Source: Procambarus clarkii
Lineage: Eukaryota > Arthropoda > Malacostraca > Decapoda > Cambaridae
Assembly: GCF_040958095.1 (NCBI RefSeq)
Contig: NC_091171.1
Span: forward strand, 49,135,390-49,199,389
Direction: 5' to 3'
DNA length: 64,000 bases
The notes beneath the pieces were generated by a model, which saw only the letters and a program-made list of their open reading frames with translations, made no database searches and had not been told where the DNA came from. Each line of letters opens with the position of its first letter. Positions within the stretch are counted from its first letter, which is position 1. The position numbers and the translations under genes are program-made. Shown piece after piece: positions 34,197-48,079 of the stretch.

Positions 34197-37100
34197 AACA
34201 ACTAGCACCACCACCACCACTAACTACCACCCAACAACTAGCACCACCACCACTACTAACTACCACCCAACAACTAGCACCACCACCACCACTACTAACT
34301 ACCACCCAACAACTAGCACCACCACCACTACTAACTACCACCCAACAACTAGCACCACCACCACCACCACTAACTACCACCCAACAACTAGCACCACCAC
34401 CACCACTACTAACTACCACCCAACAACTAGCACCACCACCACCACTACTAACTACCACCCAACAACTAGCACCACCACCACCACTAACTACCACCCAACA
34501 ACTAGCACCACCACCACTACTAACTACCACCCAACAACTAGCACCACCACCACCACCACTAACTACCACCCAACAACTAGCACCACCACCACCACTACTA
34601 ACTACCACCCAACAACTAGCACCACCACCACCAATAACTACCACCCAACAACTAGCACCACCACCACTACTAACTACCACCCAACAACTAGCACCACCAC
34701 CACCACTACTAACTACCACCCAACAACTAGCACCACCACCACCACTAACTACCACCCAACAACTAGCACCACCACCACCACCACTAACTACCACCCAACA
34801 ACTAGCACAACCACCACCACTACTAACTACCACCCAACAACTAGCACCACCACCACCACCACTAACTACCACCCAACAACTAGCACCACCACCACCACCA
34901 CTAACTACCACCCAACAACTAGCACCACCACCACCACCACTAACTACCACCCAACAACTAGCACCACCACCACCACCACTAACTACCACCCAACAACTAG
35001 CACCACCACCACCACTAACTACCACCCAACAACTAGCACCACCACCACCACTAACTACCACCCAACAACTAGTACCACCACCACCACCACTAACTACCAC
35101 CCAACAACTACCACCACCACCACCACTAACTACCACCCAACAACTAGCACCACCACCACCACTAACAACCACCCAACAACTAGCACCACCACCACCACCA
35201 CTAACTACCACCCAACAACTAGCACCACCACCACCACCACTAACTACCACCCAACAACTAGCACCACCACCACCACCACTAACTACCACCCAACAACTAC
35301 CACCACCACCACCACTAACTACCACCCAACAACTAGCACCACCACCACCACTAACAACCACCCAACAACTAGCACCACCACCACCACCACTAACTACCAC
35401 CCAACAACTAGCACCACCACCACCACTAACTACCACCCAACAACTAGCACCACCACCACCACTAACTACCACCCAACAACTAGCACTACCACCACCACTA
35501 ACTACCACCCAACAACTAGCACCACCACCACCACTAACTACCACCCAACAACTAGCACCACCACCACCACCACTAACTACCACCCAACAACTAGCACCAC
35601 CACCACCACTAACTACCACCCAACAACTAGCACCACCACCACCATTAACTACCACCCAACAACTAGCACCACCACCACCACTAACTACCACCCAACAACT
35701 AGCACCACCACCACCACTAACTACCACCCAACAACTAGCACCACCACCACCATTAACTACCACCCAACAACTAGCACTACCACCACCACTAACTACCACC
35801 CAACAACTAGCACCACCACCACCACTAACAACCACCCAACAACTAGCACTACTACCACCAATAACTACCACCCAACAACTAGCACCACCACCACCACTAA
35901 CTACCACCCAACAACTAGCACCACCACCACCACTAACTACCACCCAACAACTAGCACCACCACCACCACTACTAACTACCACCCAACAACTTGCAGCACC
36001 ACCACCACCACTAACTACCACCCAACAACTAGCACTACCACCACCACTAACTACCACCCAACAACTAGCACCACCACCACCACTAACTACCACCCAACAA
36101 CTAGCACCACCACCACCACTAACTACCACCCAACAACTAGCACCACCACCACCACCACTAACTACCACCCAACAACTTGCAGCACCACCACCACCACTAA
36201 CTACCACCCAACAACTAGCACTACCACCACCACTAACTACCACCCAACAACTAGCACCACCACCACCACTAACTACCACCCAACAACTAGCACCACCACC
36301 ACCACCACTAACTACCACCCAACAACTAGCACCACCACCACCCAACAACTTGCCACCCAACCACCTAACTACCACCCTAGCTACCACCCAAACTACCACC
36401 CAACAACTTGCAGCACCACCACCACCACTAACTACCACCCAACAACTAGCACTACCACCACCACTAACTACCACCCAACAACTAGCACCACCACCACCAC
36501 TAACAACCACCCAACAACTAGCACCACCACCACCACCACTAACTACCACCCAGCAACTAGCACCACCACCACCACCACTAACTACCACCCAACAACTACC
36601 ACCACCACCACCACTAACTACCACCCAACAACTAGCACCACCACCACCACCACTAACTACCACCCAACAACTAGCACCACCACCACCACTAACTACCACC
36701 CAACAACTAGCACCACCACCACCACTAACTACCACCCAACAACTAGCACCACCACCACCATTAACTACCACCCAACAACTAGCACCACCACCACCACTAA
36801 CTACCACCCAACAACTAGCACCACCACCACCACTAACTACCACCCAACAACTAGCACCACCACCACCATTAACTACCACCCAACAACTAGCACTACCACC
36901 ACCACTAACTACCACCCAACAACTAGCACCACCACCACCACTAACAACCACCCAACAACTAGCACTACTACCACCAATAACTACCACCCAACAACTAGCA
37001 CCACCACCACCACCACTAACTACCACCCAACAACTAGCACCACCACCACCACTAACTACCACCCAACAACTAGCACCACCACCACCACTACTAACTACCA

Positions 37101-40100
37101 CCCAACAACTTGCAGCACCACCACCACCACTAACTACCACCCAACAACTAGCACTACCACCACCACTAACTACCACCCAACAACTAGCACCACCACCACC
37201 ACTAACTACCACCCAACAACTAGCACCACCACCACCACTAACTACCACCCAACAACTAGCACCACCACCACCACCACTAACTACCACCCAACAACTTGCA
37301 GCACCACCACCACCACTAGCTACCACCCAACAACTAGCACTACCACCACCACTAACTACCACCCAACAACTAGCACCACCACCACCACTAACTACCACCC
37401 AACAACTAGCACCACCACCACCACCACTAACTACCACCCAACAACTAGCACCACCACCACCCAACAACTTGCCACCCAACCACCTAACTACCACCCTAGC
37501 TACCACCCAAACTACCACCCAACAACTTGCAGCACCACCACCACCACTAACTACCACCCAACAACTAGCACTACCACCACCACTAACTACCACCCAACAA
37601 CTAGCACCACCACCACCACTAACAACCACCCAACAACTAGCACCACCACCACCACCACTAACTACCACCCAGCAACTAGCACCACCACCACCACCACTAA
37701 CTACCACCCAACAACTACCACCACCACCACCACTAACTACCACCCAACAACTAGCACCACCACCACCACCACTAACTACCACCCAACAACTAGCACCACC
37801 ACCACCACTAACTACCACCCAACAACTAGCACTACCACCACCACTAACTACCACCCAACAACTAGCACCACCACCACCACTAACTACCACCCAACAACTA
37901 GCACCACCACCACCACCACTAACTACCCACCAAACAACTAGCACCACCACCACCACTAACTACCACCCAACAACTAGCACCACCACCACCACTAACTACC
38001 ACCCAACAACTAGCACCACCACCACCATTAACTACCACCCAACAACTAGCAACACCACCACCACTAACTACCACCCAACAACTAGCACCACCACCACCAC
38101 TAACTACCACCCAACAACTAGCACCACCACCACCATTAACTACCACCCAACAACTAGCACTACCACCACCACTAACTACCACCCAACAACTAGCACCACC
38201 ACCACCACCACTAACAACCACCCAACAACTAGCACTACCACAACCACTAACTACCACCCAACAACTAGCACCACCACCACCACTAACTACCACCCAACAA
38301 CTAGCACCACCACCACCACTAACTACCACCCATCAACTAGCACCACCACCACCACTACTAACTACCACCCAACAACTTGCAGCACCACCACCACCACTAA
38401 CTACCACCCAACAACTAGCACTACCACCACCACTAACTACCACCCAACAACTAGCACCACCACCACCACTAACTACCACCCAACAACTAGCACCACCACC
38501 ACCACTAACTACCACCCAACAACTAGCACCACCACCACCACCACTAACTACCACCCAACAACCTGCAGCACCACCACCACCACTAACTACCACCCAACAA
38601 CTAGCACTACCACCACCACTAACTACCACCCAACAACTGGCACCACCACCACCACCACTAACTACCACCCAACAACTTGCAGCACCACCACCACCACTAA
38701 CTACCACCCAGCAACTAGCACCACCACCACCACTAACTACCACCCAACAACTAGCACCACCACCACCACCACTAACTACCACCCAACAACTAGCACCACC
38801 ACCACCACCACTAACTACCACCCAACAACTAGCACCACCACCACCACTAACTACCACCCAACAACTAGCACCACCACCACCACTAACTACCACCCAACAA
38901 CTAGCACCACCACCACCACTACTAACTACCACCCAACAACTTGCAGCACCACCACCACCACTAACTACCACCCAACAACTAGCACTACCACCACCACTAA
39001 CTACCACCCAACAACTAGCACCACCACCACCACTAACTACACCCAACAACTAGCACCACCACCACCACTAACTACCACCCAACAACTAGCACCACCACCA
39101 CCACCACTAACTACCACCCAACAACTTGCAGCACCACCACCACCACTAACTACCACCCAACAACTAGCACTACCACCACCACTAACTACCACCCAACAAC
39201 TGGCACCACCACCACCACCACTAACTACCACCCAACAACTAGCACCACCACCACCACTAACTACCACCCAACAACTAGCACCACCACCACCACTAACTAC
39301 CACCCAACAACTAGCACCACCACCACCACCACTAACTACCACCCAACAACTAGCACCACCACCACCACTAACTACCACCCAACAACTAGCACCACCACCA
39401 CCATCACTAACTACCACCCAACAACTAGCACCACCACCACCACCACTAACTACCACCCAACAACTAGCACCACCACCACCACTAACTACCACCCAACAAC
39501 TAGCACCACCACCACCACCACTAACTACCACCCAACAACTAGCACCACCACCACCACTAACTACCACCCAACAACTAGCACCACCACCACCACTAACTAC
39601 CACCCAACAACTAGCACCACCACCACCACTAACTACCACCCAACAACTAGCACCACCAACACCACTAACTACCACCCAACAACTAGCACCACCACCACCA
39701 CCACTAACTACCACCCAACAACTAGCACCACCACCACCACTAACTACCACCCAACAACTAGCACCACCACCACCACTAACTACCACCCAACAACTAGCAC
39801 CACCACCACCACCACTAACTACCACCCAACAACTAGCACCACCACCACCACTAACTACCACCCAACAACTAGCACCACCACCACCACCACTAACTACCAC
39901 CCAACAACTAGCACCACCACCACCACCACTAACTACCACCCAACAACTAGCACCACCACCACCACTAACTACCACCCAACAACTAGCACCACCACCACCA
40001 CTAACTACCACCCAACAACTAGCACCACCACCACCACTAACTACCACCCAACAACTAGCACCACCACCACCACTAACTACCACCCAACGACTAGCACCAC

Positions 40101-40195
40101 CACCACCACTAACTACCACCCAACAACTAGCACCACCACCACCACTAACTACCACCCAACAACTAGCACCACCACCACCACTAACTACCACTACA
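34197..40195. repeat. 6-kb minisatellite of 33/36/39-bp units
   Basis: About 170 copies of a unit containing caacaactagcaccaccacc followed by (cca)n ctaactaccac. Unit length varies by 3 bp through CCA copy number, so frames persist: one plus frame gives QQLAPPPPLTTT for 2056 codons (34085-40255), another TSTTTTTNYHPT, and the minus strand GGGASCWVVVS for 1255 codons. Two indels (about 37927 and 39039) swap the first two registers without a stop. This is repeat behaviour, not conserved protein coding. A block of about 1.12 kb is duplicated (markers at 36351 and 37470). Confidence 0.97.
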
Positions 40196-40236
40196 TTAAC
40201 ACACGCAAGAGGAGGAGGAGGAGGAATAATATATTA

Positions 40237-40460
40237 TAGTTCAGTCTGCTCTTAAAGCTCTTGGAAACTTGTCGGGCAAGATAAGTAAGAGTCTCATTCT
40301 TGCAATTATAAATGACATGATCGCTGAACAGAATAAAGGGTTTAGAATCTTTTTTGTATAGATACCATCACACACAAATATAACCCATCATAATGGCAGA
40401 CATTGCAGCCAAATTAGCGTGTAACAAAGATGAAGTTGAATTAGACCCAGGCATCCGCCA
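40237..40460 (+). pseudogene. RNase H domain C-terminal remnant of a retroelement
   Basis: Plus strand reads VQSALKALGNLSGKISKSLI then LAIINDMIAEQNKGFRIFFV, a TAG stop where Trp is usual, and IPSH. After a frameshift comes MADIAAKLACNKDEVELDPG. This matches the order S-A-L-x-A-L ... (W)xPSH ... ADxxAKxA of retroelement RNase H C-terminal halves. With 34061-34196 it forms one decayed domain split by the 6-kb minisatellite. The clade cannot be fixed; several LINE and LTR groups carry RNase H. Confidence 0.6.
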
Positions 40461-40737
40461 TCACTGTTGTCAAGACTACATTGTTCCAAACACTCAGTTC
40501 CAATACCAGAGAAATTACTGACTCCCAACGACCTGAAAACACAAGGATAAAAAGCTATGATTTGTTCAGCTCTGAAACCTATGTATATGGTCAGCACAAA
40601 ACGTCGACCAGACTGTGCGACACAGTGGCTGCCAGGATCAGGTTGGGTTACCTGTGACAGGTGGCTACAGGCGACTACAGGTGAGCACAGGTGACGGATA
40701 CTGAGCACTCCAGGTGCAAACTCTGTGAGCAGGAACT
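40461..40737. other. unique sequence downstream of RNase H remnant
   Basis: Non-repetitive; it may be further 3' sequence of the decayed retroelement. Just before the next array it contains several caggtg-type near-repeats (40655-40695). Confidence 0.45.
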
Positions 40738-42275
40738 ACGGCAGGTCCCCCATGTACAGGTCCCCCATGTACAGGTCCCCCATGTACAGGTCCCCATGTA
40801 CAGGTCCCCCATGTACAGGTCCCCATGTACAGGTCCCCCATGTACAGGTCCCCCATGTACAGGTCCCCCATGTACAGGTCCCCATGTACAGGTCCCCCAT
40901 GTACAGGTCTCCATGTACAGGTCCCAACGTACAGCTCCCCCAATGTACAGGTCCCCATGTACAGGTCCCCATTTACAGGTCCCCATGTACAGGTCCCCAT
41001 ATACAGGTCCCCATATACAGGTCCCCATGTACAGGTCCCCATATACAGGTCCCCATATACAGGTCCCCATATACAGGTCCCCCATGTACAGGTTCCCATG
41101 TACAGGTCCCCATATACAGGTCCCCATATACAGGTCCCCATATACAGGTCCCCATATACAGGTCCCCATGTACAGGTCCCCATATACAGGTCCCCATGTA
41201 CAGGTCCCCATTTACAGGTCCCCATATACAGGTCCCCATGTACAGGTCCCCATGTACAGGTCCCCATATACAGGTCCCCATGTACAGGTCCCCATGTACA
41301 GGTCCCCATATACAGGTCCCCATATACAGGTCCCCATATACAGGTCCCCATGTACAGGTCCCCATGTACAGGTCCCCATATACAGGTCCCCATGTACAGG
41401 TCCCCATGTACAGGTCCCCATATACAGGTCCCCATGTACAGGTCCCCATGTACAGGTCCCCATATACAGGTCCCCATATACAGGTCCCCATATACAGGTC
41501 CCCATATACAGGTCCCCATGTACAGGTCCCCCATGTACAGGTCCCCATGTACAGGTCCCCCATGTACAGGTCCCCCATGTACAGGTCCCCATGTACAGGT
41601 CCCCCATGTACAGGTCCCCATGTACAGGTCCCCATATACAGGTCCCCATATACAGGTCCCCATATACAGGTCCCCATATACAGGTCCCCATGTACAGGTC
41701 CCCCATGTACAGGTCCCCATGTACAGGTCCCCATGTACAGGTCCCCATGTACAGGTCCCCATATACAGGTCCCCATGTACAGGTCCCCATATACAGGTCC
41801 CCATATACAGGTCCCCATATACAGGTCCCCATGTACAGGTCCCCCCATGTACAGGTCCCCATGTACAGGTCCCCATGTACAGGTCCCCATGTACAGGTCT
41901 CCCATGTACAGGTCCCCATGTACGGGTCCCCATATACAGGTCCCCATATACAGGTCCCCATATACAGGTCCCCCATGTACAGGTCCCCCATGTACAGGTC
42001 CCCATGTACAGGTCCCCATGTACAGGTCCCCATGTACGGGTCCCCATGTACAGGTCCCCATGTACAGGTCCCCATGTACAGGTCCCCATGTACAGGTCGC
42101 CCATGTACAGGTCCCCCATGTACAGGTCCCCATGTACAGGTCCTCATATACAGGTCCCCATGTACAGGTCCCCATGTACAGGTCCCCATGTACAGGTCCC
42201 CCATGTACAGGTCCCCATGTACAGGTCCCCATGTACAGGTCCCCCATGTACAGGTCGCCCATGTACAGACGGTGC
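40738..42275. repeat. 14/15-bp minisatellite
   Basis: About 108 copies of aggtccccatgtac with a 15-bp form (ccccc) and an atatac variant. Blocks rich in atatac units alternate with blocks of atgtac units. Frames above 480 codons (MYRSPCTGPHVQVP / MGTCTWGPVHGDL) are open on both strands and are repeat translations. Confidence 0.97.
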
Positions 42276-42504
42276 CAAACCACTTTAAATCGCGAAGTTT
42301 TTTCTGACCAGAGAAGTGGCGAGCAATTTGTATGTAGATGAACTCATTATCAACACCAGACCAATAAAAAGTGATATTACGCCCGTCACTTGCTGGACCG
42401 TCTTGAAGCTTGGCCGAGGCGAGGGGGGAGGGGGGCTTGCGTGGCCGAGACGGGGGGGGGCACTTGCTGGACCGTCTTGAAGCTTGGCCGAGACGAGGGG
42501 GGAG
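42276..42504. other. unique linker with a ~73-bp tandem duplication
   Basis: A sequence containing cttgctggaccgtcttgaag and cttggccgag is present twice (about 42388 and 42461), each followed by G-rich sequence. Otherwise unique. No gene seen. Confidence 0.7.
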
Positions 42505-42960
42505 GCGTATGGGTGTGCCCAGAGGCAGGGGGCGTGTCACATAGGCATGTGGGCGTGCCCAGAGGCAGGGGGCGTGTCACAGAGGCATGTGGGCGTGCCC
42601 AGAGGTAGGGGGCGTGTCACAGAGGCATGTGGGCGTGCCCAGAGGCAGGGGGCGTGTCACAGAGGCATGTGGGCGTGCCCAGAGGCAGGGGGGCATGTCG
42701 CATAGGCATGTGGGCGTGCCCAGAGGCAGGGGGGCATGTCGCATAGTCATGTGGGCGTGCCCAGAGGCATGTGGGCATGCCCAGAGGCAGGGGGCGTGTC
42801 ACAGAGGCATGTGGGCATGCCCAGAGGCATGTGGGCGTGCCCAGAGGCATGTGGTCGTGCCCAGAGGCATGTGGGCATGCCCAGAGGCAGGGGGCGTGTC
42901 AGAGAGACATGTGGGCGTGCCCAGAAACAGGGGGCGTGCCCAGAGGCATGTGGGGCGTGC
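42505..42960. repeat. 40-bp minisatellite with shorter variants
   Basis: Units contain gtgcccagaggcagggggcg then tgtcacagaggcatgtgggc. Shorter units lacking the G-run half dominate after 42760. Frames are repeat translations. Confidence 0.95.
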
Positions 42961-43130
42961 CAGGCGGCGAGGCACGCCTCCGGCGGACACACCGACATAA
43001 AAGAGGCCGAGGAAGTCGACTCGGGCAGATTGTGTATTGGTTGAGAATACATTAGGACGGATTCAATTACCGCGCGCGCCGCCAGTATCGCTTTCACATA
43101 GATCAGCGTCACCGCCACTATTGTTGCTGC
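42961..43130 (+). promoter_or_regulatory. possible promoter-like segment
   Basis: After the array the sequence has a cataaaag (TATA-like) at about 42995, attggttgag (inverted CCAAT) at 43036, and a cgcgcgcgcc block at 43070. No downstream exon can be identified: the sequence passes into degenerate repeats and then the 28-bp array. Weak evidence. Confidence 0.2.
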
Positions 43131-43485
43131 TCTGGAGTCTACGGACCCGCTTGGGCACTCTTGGGGACACTTGCGGACTCTCCAGGACACTTGCGAGCCT
43201 TGTGGTCCCGCTGGGGACTCGCTGTGAACTCTCGGGGACACTTTGGGACTTCTGGGGACATTTGGGGACCTTTTGGTCGCGCCAAGGAATCCGGGAACAC
43301 TTGGGGACCTTCAGTTCTCTCTGGGGGACTCTCTGGGGATTTCCTGGGGAGACGCGGGGACTTGGAGACACTTGGGGACTCCTGCGTCAGGTCCGGACTC
43401 TCCCAGCCACAGATTACCATAGTGTGAGCACTCTTAACACCACTCTAGGTCTAGTTAAGGACCTTTACGGACTCTTAAAATCCAC
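43131..43485. repeat. degenerate ggggacactt-type repeats
   Basis: Irregular spacing of cttggggacact, ctcggggacactt and ctctggggat elements, 10-25 bp apart. A long frame starting at 43037 enters the following array, and I do not consider it real. Confidence 0.7.
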
Positions 43486-45065
43486 ACCTGGCCCTGCAGA
43501 CACACACGGCACACACCTGGCCTGCAGACACACACGCCACACACCTGGCCTGCAGACATACCCGGCACACACCCGGCCTGCAGACACCAACGCCACACAC
43601 CTGGCCTGCAGACACACACACCACACACCCGGCCTGCAGACACCCACGCCACACCCGGCCTGCAGACACCCACGCCACACACCCGGCCTGGAGACACACA
43701 CGCCACACACCTGGCCTGCAGACACACCCGCCACACACCTGGCCTGCAGACACACACGCCACACACCCGGCCTGGAGACACACACGCCACACACCTGGCC
43801 TGCAGACACACACACGCCACACACCCGGCCTGCAGACACACACGCCACACAAACGGCCTGCAGACACACCCGCCACACACCCGGCCTGCAGACACACCCG
43901 CCACACACCCGACCTGCAGACACACACACGCCACACACCCGGCCTGCAGACACACACGCCACACACCCGACCTGCAGACATACACGCCACACACCTGGCC
44001 TGCAGACACACACACGCCACACACCCGGCCTGCAGACACACACGCCACACACCCGGCCTGCAGACACACCCGCCACACACCCGACCTGCAGACACACACA
44101 CGCCACACACCTGGCCTGCAGACACACACGCCACACACCCGGCCTGCAGACACACACGCCACACACCCGGCCTGCAGACACACACGCCACACACCCGGCC
44201 TGCAGACACACCCGCCACACACCCGACCTGCAGACACACACACGCCACACACCCGGCCTGCAGACACACACGCCACACACCCGGCCTGCAGACACACCCG
44301 CCACACACCTGGCCTGCAGACACACACGCCACACACCCGGCCTGGAGACACACACGCCACACACCCGACCTGCAGACACACACGCCACACACCCGGCCTG
44401 CAGACACACACGCCACACACCTGGCCTGCATACACACACGCCACACACCCGGCCTGGAGACACACACGCCACACACCCGGCCTGCAGACACACACGCCAC
44501 ACACCCGACCTGCAGACATACACGCCACACACCTGGCCTGCAGACACACACACGCCACACACCCGGCCTGCAGACACACACGTAACACACCCGGCCTGCA
44601 GACACACACGCCACACACCCGGCCTGCAGACACACACGCCACACACCCGACCTGCAGACACACACACGCCACACACCTGGCCTGCAGACACACACGCCAC
44701 ACACCCGGCCTGCAGACACACACGCCACACACCCGGCCTGCAGACACACACGCCACACACCCGGCCTGCAGACACACACACGCCACACACCTGGCCTGCA
44801 GACACACACGCCACACACCCGGCCTGCAGACACACACGCCACACACCCGGCCTGCAGACACACCCACGCCACACACCCGGCCTGCAGACACACACGCCAC
44901 ACACCCGGCCTGCAGACACACCCACGCCACACACCTGGCCTGCAGACACACACGCCACACACCCGGCCTGCAGACACACACGCCACACACCCGGCCTGCA
45001 GACACACCCACGCCACACACCCGGCCTGCAGACACACCCACGCCACACACCTGGCCTGCAGACAC
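43486..45065. repeat. 28-bp minisatellite
   Basis: About 56 copies of a unit containing cctgcagacacacacgccac then acacccgg, with 28/30-bp forms differing by one CA. Frames over 500 codons (CRPGVWRVCLQAGCVACVSA on the minus strand, three frames) are repeat translations. Confidence 0.97.
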
Positions 45066-45268
45066 TGGATGAAGCAACAGACAATTTACCGCTGGATTAC
45101 ACAGCTGGAGGAGAAGCACACACCTGTCACGAGCAGAGTAATGCTCCTCCTCCTCTTGTCTTGTTCAGCTTGCAGGTGTGGCCCACACCTGGCGGTCTGT
45201 CTTACCCTTCGTGGGCCACACCTGGCGGTCTGTCTCACCCCTTGTGGGCCACACCTGGCTCTCCAGAT
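45066..45268. other. unique linker with a ~40-bp duplication
   Basis: Contains two copies of gggccacacctggcggtctgt-like sequence (about 45180-45255). No gene recognised. Confidence 0.65.
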
Positions 45269-46190
45269 GATCTACAAGCAGAGTTACAAGCAGAGCTATA
45301 AGCAGAGCTACAAGCAGAGCAACAAGCAGAGCTACAAGCAGAGCTTAAAGCAAGTCTTCATGCAGACCTACAAGCGGGGTTACAAGCAGGGTTACAAGCA
45401 GACCTACAAGCAGGGCTACAAGCAGGGCTACAAGCAGCTACATAAGCTAGCTAAACAGGCCTTCGAGCAAGAATAGAATTAGAGCTACAGGCAGAGCTAC
45501 AATCAGAACTTGGCTACAAGCAGGTATGGAAGCAGAGCTACAATCAGAACATTGGGACTACAAGCTGGTGTAGATGTAAAAGTACAATCAGGGTTGCAAG
45601 CAGAACTAAAAGTAGGGCTACAAGCAGAACAACGCAATAAGAGGGCTAGAAAGGGAGCTACAAGCAGAACAGGGCCACAATCAGAACTACAAGCAGATCA
45701 GAGCTTCAAGGAAAGCAACAAGCAGGGCTGCAAGTTGCAACTCAACTAGCACGGCTACAAGCAGAGATACAAGCAGGGCAGGCTTGCAAGCAGAGATACA
45801 AGCAGACATATAAGCAGAGATACAAGCAGAGCAGGCTTACAAGCAGAGATACAAGCTGAGCAGGCTTACAAGCAGAGATACAAGCAGAGCAGGCTTACAA
45901 GCAGAGATACAAGCAGACATATAAGCAGAGATACGAGCAGAGCAGGCTTACAAGCAGAGATACAAGCAGAGCTACAAGCAGAGATACAAGCAGAGCAGGC
46001 TTACAAGCAGAGATACAAGCAGAGCTACAAGCAGAGATACAAGCAGAGCTACAAGCAGAGATACAAGCAGAGCAGGCTTACAAGCAGAGATACAAGCAGA
46101 GCAGGCTTACAAGCAGAGATACAAGCAGAGCTACAAGCAGAGATACAAGCAGAGATACAAGCAGAGCTACAAGCAAGGGCTACAAGCATT
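45269..46190. repeat. 12-bp minisatellite, degenerate at the left
   Basis: Unit aagcagagctac or aagcagagatac. From 45269 to about 45750 it is heavily diverged; from 45750 it is regular, with a 33-bp-type block including aagcagagcaggcttac. The YKQSYKQS frame at 45290-45470 is repeat-derived. Confidence 0.93.
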
Positions 46191-46295
46191 AAGGGCGCCC
46201 TTGTTCCAATTAGGGGAGAGCAGTGTGAAGTGTGTGTGGACACTGCCTCTCTCTACGGGGTAATTATACTCCCTGCAGGGCTTATCTCACTCATC
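46191..46295. other. unique linker
   Basis: About 100 bases without repeats or motifs. Confidence 0.6.
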
Positions 46296-47899
46296 TCTCC
46301 GCCCCCACACCTGCTGACCCCCGCCCCCACACCTGCTGACCCCCGCCCCCACACCTGCTGACCCCCGCCCCCACACCTGCTGACCCCAGCCCCCCACACC
46401 TGCTGACCCCCGCCCCCACACCTGCTGACCCCCGCCCCCACACCTGCTAACCCCCGCCCCCACACCTGCTGACCCCAGCCCCCCACACCTGCTGACCCCC
46501 GCCCCCACACCTGCTGACCCCCGCCCTCACACCTGCTGATCCCAGCCCCCCACACCTCCTGACCCCTGCCCCCACACCTGCTGATCCCCGCCCCCACACC
46601 TGCTGACCCTCGCCCCCACACCTGCTGACCCCCGCCCCCCACACCTGCTGACCCCTGCCCCCACACCTGCTGATCCCCGCCCCCACACCTGCTGACCCCC
46701 GCCCCCACACCTGCTGATCCCCGCCCCCACACCTGCTGACCCCAGCCCCCCACACCTGCTGACCCCCGCCCCCACACCTGCTGACCCCCGCCCCCACACC
46801 TGCTAACCCCCGCCCCCACACCTGCTGACCCCAGCCCCCCACACCTGCTGACCCCCGCCCCCACACCTGCTGACCCCCGCCCTCACACCTGCTGATCCCA
46901 GCCCCCCACACCTCCTGACCCCTGCCCCCACACCTGCTGATCCCCGCCCCCACACCTGCTGACCCTCGCCCCCACACCTGCTGACCCCCGCCCCCCACAC
47001 CTGCTGACCCCTGCCCCCACACCTGCTGATCCCCGCCCCCACACCTGCTGACCCCCGCCCCCACACCTGCTGATCCCCGCCCCCACACCTGCTGATCCCA
47101 GCCCCCCACACCTGCTGACCCCCGCCCCCACACCTGCTGACCCCCGCCCCCACACCTGCTGACCCCCGCCCCCACACCTGCTAACCCCCGCCCCCACACC
47201 TGCTGACCCCAGCCCCCCACACCTGCTGACCCCCGCCCCCACACCTGCTGACCCCCGCCCTCACACCTGCTGATCCCAGCCCCCCACACCTCCTGACCCC
47301 TGCCCCCACACCTGCTGATCCCCGCCCCCACACCTGCTGACCCTCGCCCCCACACCTGCTGACCCCCGCCCCCCACACCTGCTGACCCCTGCCCCCACAC
47401 CTGCTGATCCCCGCCCCCACACCTGCTGACCCCCGCCCCCACACCTGCTGATCCCCGCCCCCACACCTGCTGATCCCAGCCCCCCACACCTGCTGACCCC
47501 CGCCCCCACACCTGCTGACCCTCGCCCCCACACCTGCTGAACTCCGCCCTCACACCTGCTGATCCCAGCTCCCCACACCTCCTGACCCCTGCCCCTACAC
47601 CTGCTGACCCCCGCCCCCACACCTGCTGACCCTCGCCCCCACACCTGCTGACGTCCGCCCCCGCACTTGCTGACCCCCGCCCCCACACCTGCTGACCCCC
47701 GCCCCCACACCTGCTGACCCCCGCCCCCACACCTGCTGACCCCCGCCCCCACACCTGCTGACCCCAGCCCCCCACACCTGCTGACCCCCGCCCCCATACC
47801 TGCTGACCCCCGCCCCCACACCTGCTGGCCCCCGTCCCCACACCTGCTGATCCCAGCCCCCCCTCACACCTGCTGACTCCCGTCCCCATACCTGCTGAC
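46296..47899. repeat. 22-bp minisatellite, left part
   Basis: About 73 copies of a unit containing cccccgcccccacacctgct plus ga. A higher-order unit of about 0.36-0.38 kb is marked by cctcctgacccctg at about 46555, 46914, 47290 and 47578. The strand-biased C runs would be G runs on the minus strand. The array is interrupted at 47900 by a solo LTR candidate and resumes at 48790. Confidence 0.96.
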
Positions 47900-48020
47900 T
47901 GTTACGAATCTCATTAGGATTCTGTCATTACTCTTGATTTTCATATTACTTTATTGTCTTGTTCTTTAATATAGCATCTAGTTGTATAATATAAGATTTT
48001 CGTAACTGTAACTGTAACTG

Positions 48021-48079
<59 letters not shown>

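Noticed and set aside
34085-40255. Giant Pro/Thr/Gln-rich protein gene
   Set aside because: The ORF begins within RNase H remnant sequence in the wrong register and swaps repeat register by indels; competing frames are equally open.
43037-45301. 754-codon frame starting in the promoter-like segment
   Set aside because: After about 150 codons it is only 28-bp repeat translation, and the first part is degenerate ggggacactt repeats; no domain.
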